Numbered from the stretch's first letter, positions 8,778 to 17,660 are shown. The stretch: DNA of 64,000 nucleotides from Olsenella uli (GCF_016899935.1 NZ_JACJJK010000001.1:248001-312000), one strand, 5' to 3'. Notes: generated by a model from the sequence alone, not told the origin. Translations and numbers: made by a program.

Positions 8778-11012
8778 ATGAGCGAGGACGAGAGAAGCGA
8801 GCAGCACGGCAGGCTCGGGCGCCTCTTCGCGGCGCTCGTCGGCACCGACCCGGACGCCACAGACGCGGCGGGCGAGAAGGACCGCGCGCCCCTGGCCGGC
8901 ACCGCGACCGGCGCGGGCGCGGGCCCCTCCCACCTGGACCTCGACGCCCTCTCCGCGTCGCTCGCCGCCTCGACGGACCCCCTGCGCGCCCTGCGGCGCT
9001 TCACGGACGACGTGCGCGGGCGCGCCGCCGGCTCCGGGACGGGACCGGCCCCGAGCGCGCTCGAGACCTACCTCGCCGAGCGGCTCCAGGAGGCCGGGAT
9101 CGAGGACGACGAGCCCGGCGGCGCGCCGACGGTCAGGGTCGTCCGCCCGCACACCTCGGGCCTCTTCTACCTGCGCATCTCCGACGAGGAGCTCCCCTAT
9201 CCCGCCAAGCTGCGGGTGCTGAGGACGGAGGCCGCGCTCAACGGCGCGCTGCTCGCCTCCCTCGCCCTCGAGGACCCGGACGCCGCGAGCCTGGAGGACC
9301 TCGTGCGCTTCGAGGCGCGCTGCGCCCGCTCGATCGTCTCCCAGGCGCCCCTCCTCGCCCGCCGCCGTGAGGGCCCCGCCCGCGGCGAGTGGGAGGTGCG
9401 CCTCGCCCTCTCCGAGGCGATCGAGTCCGCGCGGCTCCCCCACCGCCTCACGGCGCGCTACCGCGTCAACGTGCGCGACCGGCGCGCCGCCTTCGAGGTC
9501 GACCTCGTGCCGCCCGCCGCCTGGCCCGCCACCAGCTACGTCGACGGCCTCGGCGTCGTGTCCGCCACCTCCGAGATGCGCCGCCGCGCGGCGAGCGACT
9601 ACGACCTGCGGCTGGGCGTCCTTCTCGCCTCCTACGCGCTGCTCGTGGCCCCCGAGCTCGAGGAGGTCTGGGTGGCCGGCGTGGAGGACGGGCCCCAGAG
9701 CCACGTCTGCCGCTACTCCGCGCGCCTCACGAGGGCGCTGCTGGAGGGCGTCGACCTGGAGGGGTCGCTCGACGTGTGGGCGCTCATGCGTGCCGCCGGA
9801 GCGCAGATGGACGAGAAGAACCTCGCGCTGGAACCCGTGCGCCCGGCCTTCTCGCTCGACGACGAGCGCCTCTGCCCCGCGCGGCGCTGGGAGCCCGTCG
9901 AGCTCTCGGGACGCGAGCTCGCCCCGGGACCTGCCCACGAGCTCGGGGCGCACGCGGTGCGCGACCTCGGCGTCGACGAGGCCGCCGCGCGCCGGCGGGC
10001 GGCCGACGAGCTGGTGCGCTCGCTCGGCGAGACGACCGAGCAGAACGTGCGCGCGCTGCTCGAGGCCGCCGAGGGGGCCCCGGACGATGTCCGCGACGCC
10101 GCGCTGCGCTGCGTGGGCGCCCTCATCGACGGGACGCTCGAGGACGACCCGCTGGCCATCGTGGAGGCCTTCGTCTCGGGCAGCCCGCTCGAGCGCGGGG
10201 TGGACCGTGCGCGCGAGGCCTTCTCCGCCCGCGACGGGGAGGAGGCCGAGGCCAGGGCGCGCGAGGCGCTCCGCGAGGCGGACAAGGCCGGGCGCTACGC
10301 GGACGGCGACGGGCTCGTCTGGCGCTCCTTCGCGACGTACGCCGACCGCGTGCTCTACGACCGCCTCGTGGCGCCACCGGGCGAGACCTGCCGGCTCGTG
10401 CCCGACGCCTACCTCGAGGGGCACCTGATCGTCTCGGCGTGCGCCCTCGCGCGCGGCGACGTCGGCGAGGCCCTCGCGCACGCGCGGCTCGCCCGGGAGC
10501 TGTCGCCGCTGTCCACGCAGACGAGCCTGCACCTCGCCCAGTGCCTCGAGGCGTCAGGCGACGCACGCGCGGCGGCCGACGAGCTGCGGCGCCTCCTCGC
10601 GCTCGCCCACGACCCCGAGACCGTCGGGATCGGCTACCTGCGCATGGCGCAGCTCCAGTGGCAGGAGGGCCACGTGCTCGCCGCCCAGGCGTGCTACCAG
10701 CTCGCGTGCAACCGGCTCGGGGCCCCCGTGCTCGTGGCGGGGCTCGCCGTCGTGGCGCTGATCGGGCACGTGAGCGGCGCCTCGGAGTCGTCGCTCACCG
10801 CCGAGCAGGTCGAGCGCGCCCTCGCGGCAGAAGACATCCCGCTCGCCCCGACCGAGGAGGTCACGACGGTCCTCATGGAGGCGAGCCGCGCGGCCGTGGA
10901 CGCCGAGCTCTTTGGCGTCGGGCGCGACGTGGTGCGCTCCCTGTGCTCGTCGCTGCGCGACGACGTGCTCTTCGGCGTGCTCCGCTCGCTCGAGGACGAG
11001 CCCGACCGGTGA
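8778..11012 (+). CDS. Large hypothetical protein with C-terminal TPR-like repeats
   Basis: I do not recognise a named family for this 744-residue soluble protein. The first 70 residues are charged and low in complexity. The middle is a mixed alpha/beta region with no obvious catalytic motif. From about residue 545 to 690, helical pairs such as LIVSACALARGDVGEALAHA and HLAQCLEASGDARAAADELR look like tetratricopeptide repeats, which usually bind other proteins. The start is set at 8778 because GAGAGGAGG lies just upstream; earlier in-frame codons have no site. Its stop overlaps the GTG of the next gene, suggesting translational coupling. No signal peptide or membrane helix is seen. Confidence 0.7.
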   Translation: MSEDERSEQHGRLGRLFAALVGTDPDATDAAGEKDRAPLAGTATGAGAGPSHLDLDALSASLAASTDPLRALRRFTDDVRGRAAGSGTGPAPSALETYLAERLQEAGIEDDEPGGAPTVRVVRPHTSGLFYLRISDEELPYPAKLRVLRTEAALNGALLASLALEDPDAASLEDLVRFEARCARSIVSQAPLLARRREGPARGEWEVRLALSEAIESARLPHRLTARYRVNVRDRRAAFEVDLVPPAAWPATSYVDGLGVVSATSEMRRRAASDYDLRLGVLLASYALLVAPELEEVWVAGVEDGPQSHVCRYSARLTRALLEGVDLEGSLDVWALMRAAGAQMDEKNLALEPVRPAFSLDDERLCPARRWEPVELSGRELAPGPAHELGAHAVRDLGVDEAAARRRAADELVRSLGETTEQNVRALLEAAEGAPDDVRDAALRCVGALIDGTLEDDPLAIVEAFVSGSPLERGVDRAREAFSARDGEEAEARAREALREADKAGRYADGDGLVWRSFATYADRVLYDRLVAPPGETCRLVPDAYLEGHLIVSACALARGDVGEALAHARLARELSPLSTQTSLHLAQCLEASGDARAAADELRRLLALAHDPETVGIGYLRMAQLQWQEGHVLAAQACYQLACNRLGAPVLVAGLAVVALIGHVSGASESSLTAEQVERALAAEDIPLAPTEEVTTVLMEASRAAVDAELFGVGRDVVRSLCSSLRDDVLFGVLRSLEDEPDR

Positions 11013-11680
11013 GCGCGGCGGCGCGGGCGAGCCTCTGGCCGCCGTCCTTCTCGGCCGCGATTTTTGACTTCGACGGCACTCTCGCGGAGTCCTCGCACGT
11101 CTGGCGACGCGTGGACGAGGTCTTCTTTGCCACGCGCGCGCTGCCCTTCGACGAGGACGCCGCCGCCACGATCTCAACGCTCGGCTTTGACGCCGGGGCG
11201 CGCTGGTGCGTCGAGCGCTACCGGCTGCGCGAGGAGCCCGAGGCCATCGCCGACGAGTGGCGCCGGCTGGGCTCGGCGCTCTACGAGACCGAGGTCGCCC
11301 TGCACCCCGGCGCGGAGGCCTACCTGCGGGCGCTGCGCGGGCGGGGCGTGCGCCTGGCGGTGGCGACCTCCAACGACCCGCACGTCCTGCGCTCGATGCG
11401 CCACGTGGACGTGGACGCCCTCTTTGACGCCGTAGTCTGCAGCTGCGACGTGGCGCGCGGCAAGGACCACCCGGACATCTACCTCGAGGCGGCGCGGCGG
11501 CTGGGGGCGGCGCCGGAGGGGTGCGCCGTCTTCGAGGACATCCTGCCGGGGGTGCGCGCGGCGGCGGGAGCCGGGATGGTCGCGGTCGCGGTGCGGACGT
11601 CGGACCCGCGCCAGCCCGTCGCGGAGCTGCGGCGGGCGGCGGAGTTGTGGGTCGACGGCTGGGAGGGGCTCGCGGGCTGA
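11009..11680 (+). CDS. HAD hydrolase, beta-phosphoglucomutase/phosphatase-like
   Basis: This 223-residue HAD-superfamily protein has motif I IFDFDGTLAES, motif II VATSNDPH, motif III Lys in GKDHPDIYLEAARR and motif IV VFEDILPGVRAA, with a helical cap between I and II. These features fit sugar-phosphate or mononucleotide phosphatases. It begins with GTG at 11009, overlapping the TGA of the upstream gene in a GTGA junction, so the two are translationally coupled. It differs from the HADs at 6665 and 23416, so the window holds three non-identical members. The substrate is unknown. Confidence 0.83.
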   Translation: MSAAARASLWPPSFSAAIFDFDGTLAESSHVWRRVDEVFFATRALPFDEDAAATISTLGFDAGARWCVERYRLREEPEAIADEWRRLGSALYETEVALHPGAEAYLRALRGRGVRLAVATSNDPHVLRSMRHVDVDALFDAVVCSCDVARGKDHPDIYLEAARRLGAAPEGCAVFEDILPGVRAAAGAGMVAVAVRTSDPRQPVAELRRAAELWVDGWEGLAG

Positions 11681-11716
11681 GGTCCTTCTCGCCCGCCGCG
11701 TGCGCCCTTTTGCCAG

Positions 11717-11831
11717 AAATCCCGAGTTGCGCGCTCCTCTCGCCGCGCGCTCCTCGGGATTCGCGGTCATCCGGACAAAAGTCCCGAGTTACGCACGCCT
11801 CAGGTACACGTATGGCGCGCGCTACTCGGAA
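11717..11831. repeat. Two CCCGAGTT/GCGCGC hairpins, another intergenic repeat family
   Basis: Two related stem-loops follow one another. The first pairs ATCCCGAG (11719-11726) with CTCGGGAT (11753-11760) around an inner GCGCGC pair. The second pairs CCCGAGT (11783-11789) with ACTCGG (11824-11829). A GTCCTTCTCG motif copy (11682-11691) lies just before them. The second hairpin runs over the last codons of the permease on the other strand. Confidence 0.7.
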
Positions 11832-13225
11832 TTTCCGGCGCCACGTCGCGGCGGCTCGTCCCCCAGCAGCACACGGCGGCACTCGCGGACGCAGAGCGCG
11901 CAGAAGAGGCCGAGAAGGGCGAGCGTGCCCAGGAGCGAGAGTGCCGCGATGGCGAGAAACGCCTCGTCGGGCACGCCGCGTGCGAGCTGGCGCACCAGGG
12001 CGAGCCCCACGAGGCCATGCGCCGCCGCCATCGCTGCGGGCAGCGCGAACGACGCCAGGACCTGGTCGCGCACCGCGGCGCGGAGCGACCGGCGGTCGGC
12101 GCCAAGCTCGGCGAGGGTGGCGTAGGCGCGCCGGCCGTCTACGGCCTGGGCGAGCTGCTGGAGGGCGAGCACGGCGCCCGCCGCCACGAGGAAGGCCTCG
12201 CCGTAGAAGATGCCCACGTAGCCGATCGGCGCGAGGCTCGCCTCCGCAGGCGCGCCCGCATCCGGCACGCCCGCCGCGCGCTGCCCCACCGAGAACGCGA
12301 GCCCCGCGCAGATCATGCAGACCGCGCAGGCCATGAGCACGCAGGTGCACGAGAGCGCCTGGCAGGTAGAGGAGACGCGGGCCTCCAGCTGGCGCAGCGT
12401 GAACGCGCGGAGGCCGTCCCAGTAGCGCGCGCTGCGGCGCACGCGGGCGGGCAGCCAGGTGGCCGCCACGCGGAAGACGAGCGAGGTCGCCACGTAGGCG
12501 GCCCAGCCCATCGGCAGGATGGCCAGCACAAAGAGCCCGGGCATCACCGCGCAGCTGCCCCACACCACGGCGAGCAGGACCACGGCCAGCGCGAGCTGCG
12601 CGCGCGTGGCGGGGCGGCCGGCGAGGGCCAGGCGCTCCGGCGCGCGGTCGCGGCAGACGAGCTCCACGAGCGGGCGGCGCAGCACGTAGGCGACGGAGAG
12701 CGCCACGGCAAGCCCCTCGATCGCGGCGAACCAGCCGCAGGTATCGAGCGCCGCCGCCGGCGAGAAGGACCACGCGAGCCGCCACGGCACGCCAAAGACG
12801 AAGGCCGCCACTCCGCCGAACGCGGGCGAGGCCAGCGCGCCGAGGGCCACGCCGCAGGCGAGCGCCGCCACGCCGGCGAGCGCGCCCTCGGCCACGAGGA
12901 CCGCCGCGATGGCCGGCGCGCGCATCCCCAGGAGCGCGTAGAGGCCAAACTCCCGCGAGCGGCGCCGCACGATGAAGCGGCTCGCGTACGCCACGAGCAC
13001 GGCAAAGACCAGCACCACAAAGACCGAGAAGGCACCCGTGACGTCGCGCGCCTTGTGGATGACGGCCAGCTGGTCGGCGGTGAGGGGCATCGCCAGCAGG
13101 TAGTCTCCCGAGGCGTTGAACGCATAGAGCAGACAGGTGGCGAACGCGAGCGTGACCAGGTAGACCGCGTAGTCCCGGGCGCTGCGGAAGACGTTTCCGA
13201 TCGCGAGGCGGACGGTGAGCGGCAT
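11822..13225 (-). CDS. FtsX-like ABC permease without an adjacent ATPase
   Basis: This 467-residue polytopic membrane protein has about ten hydrophobic helices. Its opening (LAIGNVFRSARDYAVYLVTL) and the segment FIVRRRSREFGLYALLGM are typical of BceB/FtsX-type permeases of peptide-handling ABC exporters. Family members are commonly near 650 residues, with a large outside domain between helices; here that loop is short, so the protein is a compact or degenerate form. No ATPase gene adjoins it on either side. An AAGGGAG ribosome site supports the start. The 3' end runs into the repeat hairpin at 11783-11831, so the C-terminus may have been altered by the repeat. Confidence 0.72.
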   Translation of the reverse strand: MPLTVRLAIGNVFRSARDYAVYLVTLAFATCLLYAFNASGDYLLAMPLTADQLAVIHKARDVTGAFSVFVVLVFAVLVAYASRFIVRRRSREFGLYALLGMRAPAIAAVLVAEGALAGVAALACGVALGALASPAFGGVAAFVFGVPWRLAWSFSPAAALDTCGWFAAIEGLAVALSVAYVLRRPLVELVCRDRAPERLALAGRPATRAQLALAVVLLAVVWGSCAVMPGLFVLAILPMGWAAYVATSLVFRVAATWLPARVRRSARYWDGLRAFTLRQLEARVSSTCQALSCTCVLMACAVCMICAGLAFSVGQRAAGVPDAGAPAEASLAPIGYVGIFYGEAFLVAAGAVLALQQLAQAVDGRRAYATLAELGADRRSLRAAVRDQVLASFALPAAMAAAHGLVGLALVRQLARGVPDEAFLAIAALSLLGTLALLGLFCALCVRECRRVLLGDEPPRRGAGNSE

Positions 13226-13344
13226 GGGCGGGCTCCCTTCGTGCGTGGGCGGACGACGCCATGGTCCTTCTCGCCGGGCGGCCGCGCCATCGACCGGGCT
13301 TATCGCCAGCTAAGGCTTTCGCAAGGGAGCGCGGGCCGGCGCGC

Positions 13345-13350
13345 TACAAT
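13345..13350 (+). promoter_or_regulatory. -10 box for a probably leaderless metallopeptidase mRNA
   Basis: TACAAT lies 7 bp before the ATG at 13358 and no ribosome site is present. The spacing places the transcription start at the ATG itself. A GTCCTTCTCG motif copy lies upstream at 13264-13273. Confidence 0.55.
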
Positions 13351-13357
13351 GCGGCGC

Positions 13358-14035
13358 ATGGCGAGAAGAACCACAACCAGGACCCTCCTTGCGGGCGGCA
13401 CGCCCGACCTCCCCGTGAAGGTCGAGCGCAAGCGCGTGCGACGGCTCAACCTGCGCGTGCGCGCGGACGGCTCGGCGCACCTCTCCGTCCCGGAGCGCTG
13501 CACGCTCGCCGAGGCGCAGCGCTTCCTGGACGCGCACGAGGCGTGGCTCCGCGCCCACGTGCGGCGCCGAGAGGAACGCGCCGCAGCCCAGGAGCCCGAT
13601 GACGGCCTCGTCCCGCTCTGGGGCCGCCTGGCTCCGTTGCCCGAGGGCACCGCCCCGGACGAGCTCTGGCGCGCCGAGCTGGCCGCACGCCTGCCCGAGG
13701 TCGCCGCCCGCATGGAGGCGGCGCTCGGCGTGCGGGCCGCCGGCTGGCAGCTGCGCAACATGTCCACGCGCTGGGGCTCGTGCACGCCCCGGACCGCCCG
13801 CATCCGCATCAACGTGCGCCTCGCCGCCTACCCGCCCACCTGCCTGGACTACGTCGTGGCCCACGAGCTCGCGCACCTGCTGGAGCCCAGCCACAACGAG
13901 CGGTTCCACGTCCTTCTCGCCCGCGCGTACCCGGACGAGGCCGGCGCCCGGGCCCTGCTGCGCCACTCTGCGCGCGAGCTCGCCGCCTCCGAATCGACGC
14001 CAATTCGTAACACGCACGAAACAGTCACCGAGTAA
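13358..14035 (+). CDS. YgjP/DUF45-type zinc metallopeptidase
   Basis: This 225-residue protein carries the family signature: STRWGSCTPRTARIRINVRL near residue 135, then VVAHELAHLLEPSHNERF near 168, which gives the HExxH zinc site plus the third ligand His. The Lys/Arg-rich N-terminal part (KVERKRVRRLNLRVRADGS) matches the domain that precedes the protease core in YgjP-like proteins. The start is placed at 13358; an ATG three codons earlier is possible. The first codons contain a CGAGAAGAAC motif copy. The family is often linked to restriction or phage-related genes elsewhere, but no partner is seen here. Confidence 0.85.
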   Translation: MARRTTTRTLLAGGTPDLPVKVERKRVRRLNLRVRADGSAHLSVPERCTLAEAQRFLDAHEAWLRAHVRRREERAAAQEPDDGLVPLWGRLAPLPEGTAPDELWRAELAARLPEVAARMEAALGVRAAGWQLRNMSTRWGSCTPRTARIRINVRLAAYPPTCLDYVVAHELAHLLEPSHNERFHVLLARAYPDEAGARALLRHSARELAASESTPIRNTHETVTE

Positions 14036-14070
14036 GCTGCCCCCAATCGTCTCCGAAAGGAAGGCAGTCA

Positions 14071-14166
14071 ATGTCCCGTCTCGCGCACATCGATCTTCTC
14101 GACGCCCAGCAGCTCGCTGGCGCTCGCGCGTGGTGGTGGACAAGGACGACCCCCTTCTCGGACTGA
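14071..14166 (+). CDS. trpL: Tryptophan leader peptide (attenuator)
   Basis: This small reading frame of 31 codons has a good ribosome site (GAAAGGAAGG) and ends 22 bp before a terminator. Near its end it has three consecutive Trp codons, in RAWWWTRTTPFSD. Trp is otherwise rare, so a run of three immediately before a terminator and a tryptophan synthase gene is the classic sign of ribosome-mediated attenuation. When charged tRNA-Trp is scarce, stalling at 14131-14139 should prevent the terminator at 14188-14225 from forming. The segment TCGGACTGA (14158-14166) resembles TCGGACTCA in the terminator's 5' arm and could be the alternative pairing partner; that detail is inference. Confidence 0.85.
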   Translation: MSRLAHIDLLDAQQLAGARAWWWTRTTPFSD

Positions 14167-14187
14167 CGAGGCCACTCGCGCATACAT

Positions 14188-14225
14188 AAAGGGCCCTCGG
14201 ACTCAGTTCCGGGGGCCCTTTTCTT
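14188..14225 (+). terminator. trp attenuator terminator
   Basis: AAAGGGCCC (14188-14196) pairs with GGGCCCTTT (14213-14221), extended inward by the CGGA/TTCCG pairing, and is followed by TTCTT. This is the strongest intrinsic terminator in the window. It lies between the Trp-rich leader frame and trpB, with no gene in between for it to terminate, so it is read as an attenuator. Confidence 0.85.
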
Positions 14226-14263
14226 GTGCGCCGCGACGCAAGCAACCACGAAAGGAGCGCGTC

Positions 14264-15664
14264 ATGACCGACCCCACCGCAACCGCCACCGCCCCCTACC
14301 GCACCTACCTGAGCGAGCAGCAGATTCCCACGGCCTGGTACAACCTGCGCGCCGACATGCCCGAGAAGCCCGAGCCCATGCGCCTGCCCAACGGGGCCAT
14401 CGCCACGCACGCCGACCTCGCCCCCGTCTTTGCCGACGCCCTCATCGACCAGGAGCTCGACGACGACACCCGCTACTTCGAGATTCCGGCGCCCGTGCTG
14501 GAGATGTACAAGGTCTACCGCCCGAGCCCGCTCTGCCGCGCCTACAACCTGGAGCGCGCCCTGGACACGCCCGCGCACATCTACTACAAGTTCGAGGGCA
14601 ACAACACGAGCGGCTCGCACAAGCTCAACTCCGCGCTCGCGCAGGCCTACTACGCTGCGGCGCAGGGCCTCTCCACCATCACCACCGAGACGGGCGCCGG
14701 CCAGTGGGGCACCGCGCTTGCCGAGGCCGCCGCGCACTACGGGCTTGACCTCGACGTCTTCATGGTCAAGTGCTCATACGAGCAGAAGCCGTTCCGTCGC
14801 AACATCATGGAGACCTTCGGCGCCTCGGTGACGCCCTCGCCGAGCGCCACGACCGAGGTCGGCCGCCGCATCCTGGCCGACCACCCCGACTCCACGGGAT
14901 CTCTCGGCACCGCGATCTCCGAGGCCGTGGAGCGCGCCCTTCACGTGCCGGAGAACCGAGGCCGCTACCAGCTGGGCAGCGTCCTCAACCAGGTGGTGCT
15001 GCACCAGAGCATCATCGGCCTCGAGAGCTACGAGGCCCTGCGCGAGCTCGGAGAGTACCCGGACGTCGTGATCGGCTGCGCGGGCGGCGGCTCCAACCTC
15101 GGCGGCCTCATCGCGCCCTTCATGCGCGACACGCTCACCGGCAAGCGCCCCGACACGCGCTTCATCGCCGTGGAGCCCGCGAGCTGCCCCTCGCTCACGC
15201 GCGGCCGCTACGCCTACGACTTCGCGGACACCGGCCAGACCTGCCCGCTCTGCAAGATGTACACGCTCGGCAACGGCTTCATCCCGAGCCCCGACCACGC
15301 GGGGGGACTCCGCTACCACGGCATGAGCCCGATCGTGTCCAAGCTCAAACATGACGGCTACCTAGACGCCGTCGCCGTGCGCCAGACCGAGGTCTTCGAG
15401 GCGGGCGAGAAGTTCGCCAAGCTGGAGACCATCCTGCCCGCGCCCGAGAGCGCGCACGCCATCCTCGTGGCTATGCGCGAGGCCGAGAGGTGCCGCGAGA
15501 CCGGCGAGGCCAAGACGATTCTCTTTGGCCTCACGGGCACCGGCTACTTCGACATGGTGGCCTACGACAAGTACAACCGCGGCGAGATGAGCGACCACGT
15601 CCCCACCGACGAGGAGCTCGAGGCCGGATTCGCCACGATTCCGCACGTCCCGGGCATCCAGTAG
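14264..15664 (+). CDS. trpB: Tryptophan synthase beta chain, TrpB2 type
   Basis: This 466-residue PLP enzyme belongs to the TrpB2 branch of tryptophan synthase beta subunits, which joins indole and serine to make tryptophan and usually works without TrpA. The family features visible are the long N-terminal extension with IPTAWYNLRAD, the PLP lysine in GSHKLNSA (Lys120), the ETGAGQWG segment and the glycine-rich phosphate loop CAGGGSNLGG. AAAGGAGCG precedes the start. No trpA or other trp gene is present, so the cell may use it to recapture indole. The attenuator at 14071-14225 controls it, indicating that its level responds to tryptophan supply. Confidence 0.93.
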   Translation: MTDPTATATAPYRTYLSEQQIPTAWYNLRADMPEKPEPMRLPNGAIATHADLAPVFADALIDQELDDDTRYFEIPAPVLEMYKVYRPSPLCRAYNLERALDTPAHIYYKFEGNNTSGSHKLNSALAQAYYAAAQGLSTITTETGAGQWGTALAEAAAHYGLDLDVFMVKCSYEQKPFRRNIMETFGASVTPSPSATTEVGRRILADHPDSTGSLGTAISEAVERALHVPENRGRYQLGSVLNQVVLHQSIIGLESYEALRELGEYPDVVIGCAGGGSNLGGLIAPFMRDTLTGKRPDTRFIAVEPASCPSLTRGRYAYDFADTGQTCPLCKMYTLGNGFIPSPDHAGGLRYHGMSPIVSKLKHDGYLDAVAVRQTEVFEAGEKFAKLETILPAPESAHAILVAMREAERCRETGEAKTILFGLTGTGYFDMVAYDKYNRGEMSDHVPTDEELEAGFATIPHVPGIQ

Positions 15665-15671
15665 CGCTGTG

Positions 15672-15706
15672 GTTGCCTAAAAGGGGTCAGACCCCTTTTA
15701 GGCAAC
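15672..15706. repeat. Perfect 15-bp-stem hairpin, copy 2 of the GCCTAAAAGGGG family
   Basis: The arms match perfectly over 15 bp with loop TCAGA, the inverted form of the loop in copies 1 and 3. It starts 8 bp after the trpB stop and may serve as its terminator. A GTTCTTCTCG motif (15718-15727) follows 11 bp later. Confidence 0.9.
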
Positions 15707-15795
15707 GGCGGGCGGACGTTCTTCTCGCCCGGGCGCCGCCCCCGTGCCGAATCGGACGCACATTTCCCCTCTATCGGGCACAGGCGGAAACGACA

Positions 15796-15831
15796 ACGAC
15801 GGGGCGCGGACAAACGTCCCCGCCCCGTCGT
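15796..15831 (-). terminator. Terminator of the cstA gene
   Basis: A perfect 16-bp stem (15796-15811 with 15816-15831) with a 4-nt loop lies 20 bp beyond the cstA stop. Read on the minus strand it is followed by TTGTCGTTTCC, a weak T tract. It may also stop transcription from the trpB side. Confidence 0.7.
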
Positions 15832-15851
15832 CGCGTGTTGTGCGGAACGAC

Positions 15852-17660
15852 CTACTGACCGCAGTTCTTACGGCCGAGCTCGGACCACTCCGGCTCCTCG
15901 TCGGGCAGCGACCCCGCCGCCTTGCCGAAGAGCTCCTTCAGGCAGTTGTAGGCCACGATGAGGCCGAGCACCATGAGCAGGATCGCAAAGACGAGCTGCA
16001 GGCCCTTGGTGGCCGCGACCGAGATGAGCGTGGGGTCGGTCGCCGAGGTGGGCATCACGCCGAACACGCCGTAGGCCTGGATGGCCGCGACGCAGCCCAT
16101 CGTGCTCTGCACGAGCGAGGTGAACGTGCACACGAGCAGGAAGGCCACGGGCACGTAGAGCATCCAGCCCTTGCGGCCGGTGCACTTGCAGAAGACCGCG
16201 AGCATGATCATCGTCATGCCGCCGAGCAGCTGGTTGGACGCGCCGAAGAGGGCCCAGATGTTGTTGTAGCCGCCGAAGGCGAGGGCGAGGCCCAGCGCCA
16301 GCGTGAGCACGGTGGCGACCCAGGTGTTGGACGCGACCTTGACCACGCCGGTGGCGTCGGCGCCGGCCTCCTCGGCCGCGTCGTTGGTCTTGGCGAAGAA
16401 CTCCTGGAACGAGAGGCGGCCGATGCGGGCCACAGCATCGACCGAGGTGAGCGCGAGCGCGGAGACGCACATGGTCATGAAGACGTTCGCGAGCGTGGCG
16501 TCCACGCCGAAGGTGGTCATGCCGCCGGCGACGCCCTGCGAGAAGACCTGGAAGGGCGTGCCCTCGATCTTGCCGAACGTGATGGCGGCCACCACGATGG
16601 CGAGCACGCCCACGAAGGACTCGGCGACCATGGCGCCGTAGCCGACGGGCAGCGCGTCGGTCTCCTTCTCGACCTGCTTGGAGGAGGTGTTGGTGGAGAC
16701 GAGGCTGTGGAAGCCGGAGAGCGCGCCACACGCCACGGAGACGAACAGCAGCGGGAAGACGTAGCTGCCGGCGTCCGCGAGCGCGCCGAGGTCGGCGATC
16801 ATCGGCGCGTTCATCTGCGCCTGGCCGTTGACGCCGAGCACGACGATGCCCACCACGGCGCACGCGATCATGACGATCATCATGATGGAGGTGAGGTAGT
16901 CGCGCGGCTGCTTGAGGGTCTGGATGGGCATGGCGGCGGCAAAGAGCAGGTAGACCGTGATGACGGCGAACCAGCCGAGCTTGTTCAGGTACAGCGGGAT
17001 CTGCATGCCCACGGCAAACATCAGCACGAAGAGCACCACGGCCAGGACGAGCTCCTTCCACCCGGAGAGTCCGAAGCGGCGGTTGATCCAGCCGAAGGCG
17101 ATGGCCACGAAGGTGAACAGGATCGAGATCGTGCCCGCAGCGCCGCCGAAGTAGGAGGCGGCGACGTCGACGGAGCCGTCGGCGGCGTAGGTCGCCTGGA
17201 AGGTGTTGGCCACCATGTCGACGAAGGCGGCGATCACGATGATCGTGAAGAGCCAGCTGAAGAGCAGGAACAGGCGCCGCCCGGTGCGACCGATGTACTT
17301 CTCGATGAGCTGGGCGAGCGACTTGCCGTTGTTCTTCATGGACGCGTAGAGCGCGCCGAAGTCGTGCACGGCGCCAAAGAAGATGCCGCCCACGAGCACC
17401 CACAGCAGCACCGGCAGCCAGCCGAACATCATGGCCTGGATGGTGCCCGTGACGGGGCCGGCGCCGCAGATGGAGCTGAACTGGTGCGAGAACACGGTGA
17501 AGCGCGACGCGGGCGAGAAGTTCTTCCCGTCCTCCATGCGGCGCGCCGGCGTGAGGGCGTCAGGGTCGATCCCCCACGACTTGGCCAGCCAGCGGCCGTA
17601 GACCAGGTACCCGGCGACCAGGACCACGGCCGCGACGAGCACGATGACGATTCCGTTCAT
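15852..17660 (-). CDS. cstA: Carbon starvation protein CstA / pyruvate-peptide permease
   Basis: This 602-residue polytopic membrane protein has about sixteen hydrophobic helices. It carries the CstA landmarks: YGRWLAKSWGIDPDALTPA at the N-terminus, HQFSSICGAGPVTGTIQAMM near residue 60 and GVHDFGALYAS-like GAVHDFGALYASMKNNGKS near 100. CstA and BtsT proteins take up pyruvate or peptides when preferred carbon is short. The length is shorter than the roughly 700-residue enterobacterial forms, as in many Gram-positives. It is divergent from the two-component system at 17852, but nothing proves that system controls it. A TATGAC box on the minus strand about 70 bp upstream is a possible -10. Confidence 0.92.
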   Translation of the reverse strand: MNGIVIVLVAAVVLVAGYLVYGRWLAKSWGIDPDALTPARRMEDGKNFSPASRFTVFSHQFSSICGAGPVTGTIQAMMFGWLPVLLWVLVGGIFFGAVHDFGALYASMKNNGKSLAQLIEKYIGRTGRRLFLLFSWLFTIIVIAAFVDMVANTFQATYAADGSVDVAASYFGGAAGTISILFTFVAIAFGWINRRFGLSGWKELVLAVVLFVLMFAVGMQIPLYLNKLGWFAVITVYLLFAAAMPIQTLKQPRDYLTSIMMIVMIACAVVGIVVLGVNGQAQMNAPMIADLGALADAGSYVFPLLFVSVACGALSGFHSLVSTNTSSKQVEKETDALPVGYGAMVAESFVGVLAIVVAAITFGKIEGTPFQVFSQGVAGGMTTFGVDATLANVFMTMCVSALALTSVDAVARIGRLSFQEFFAKTNDAAEEAGADATGVVKVASNTWVATVLTLALGLALAFGGYNNIWALFGASNQLLGGMTMIMLAVFCKCTGRKGWMLYVPVAFLLVCTFTSLVQSTMGCVAAIQAYGVFGVMPTSATDPTLISVAATKGLQLVFAILLMVLGLIVAYNCLKELFGKAAGSLPDEEPEWSELGRKNCGQ

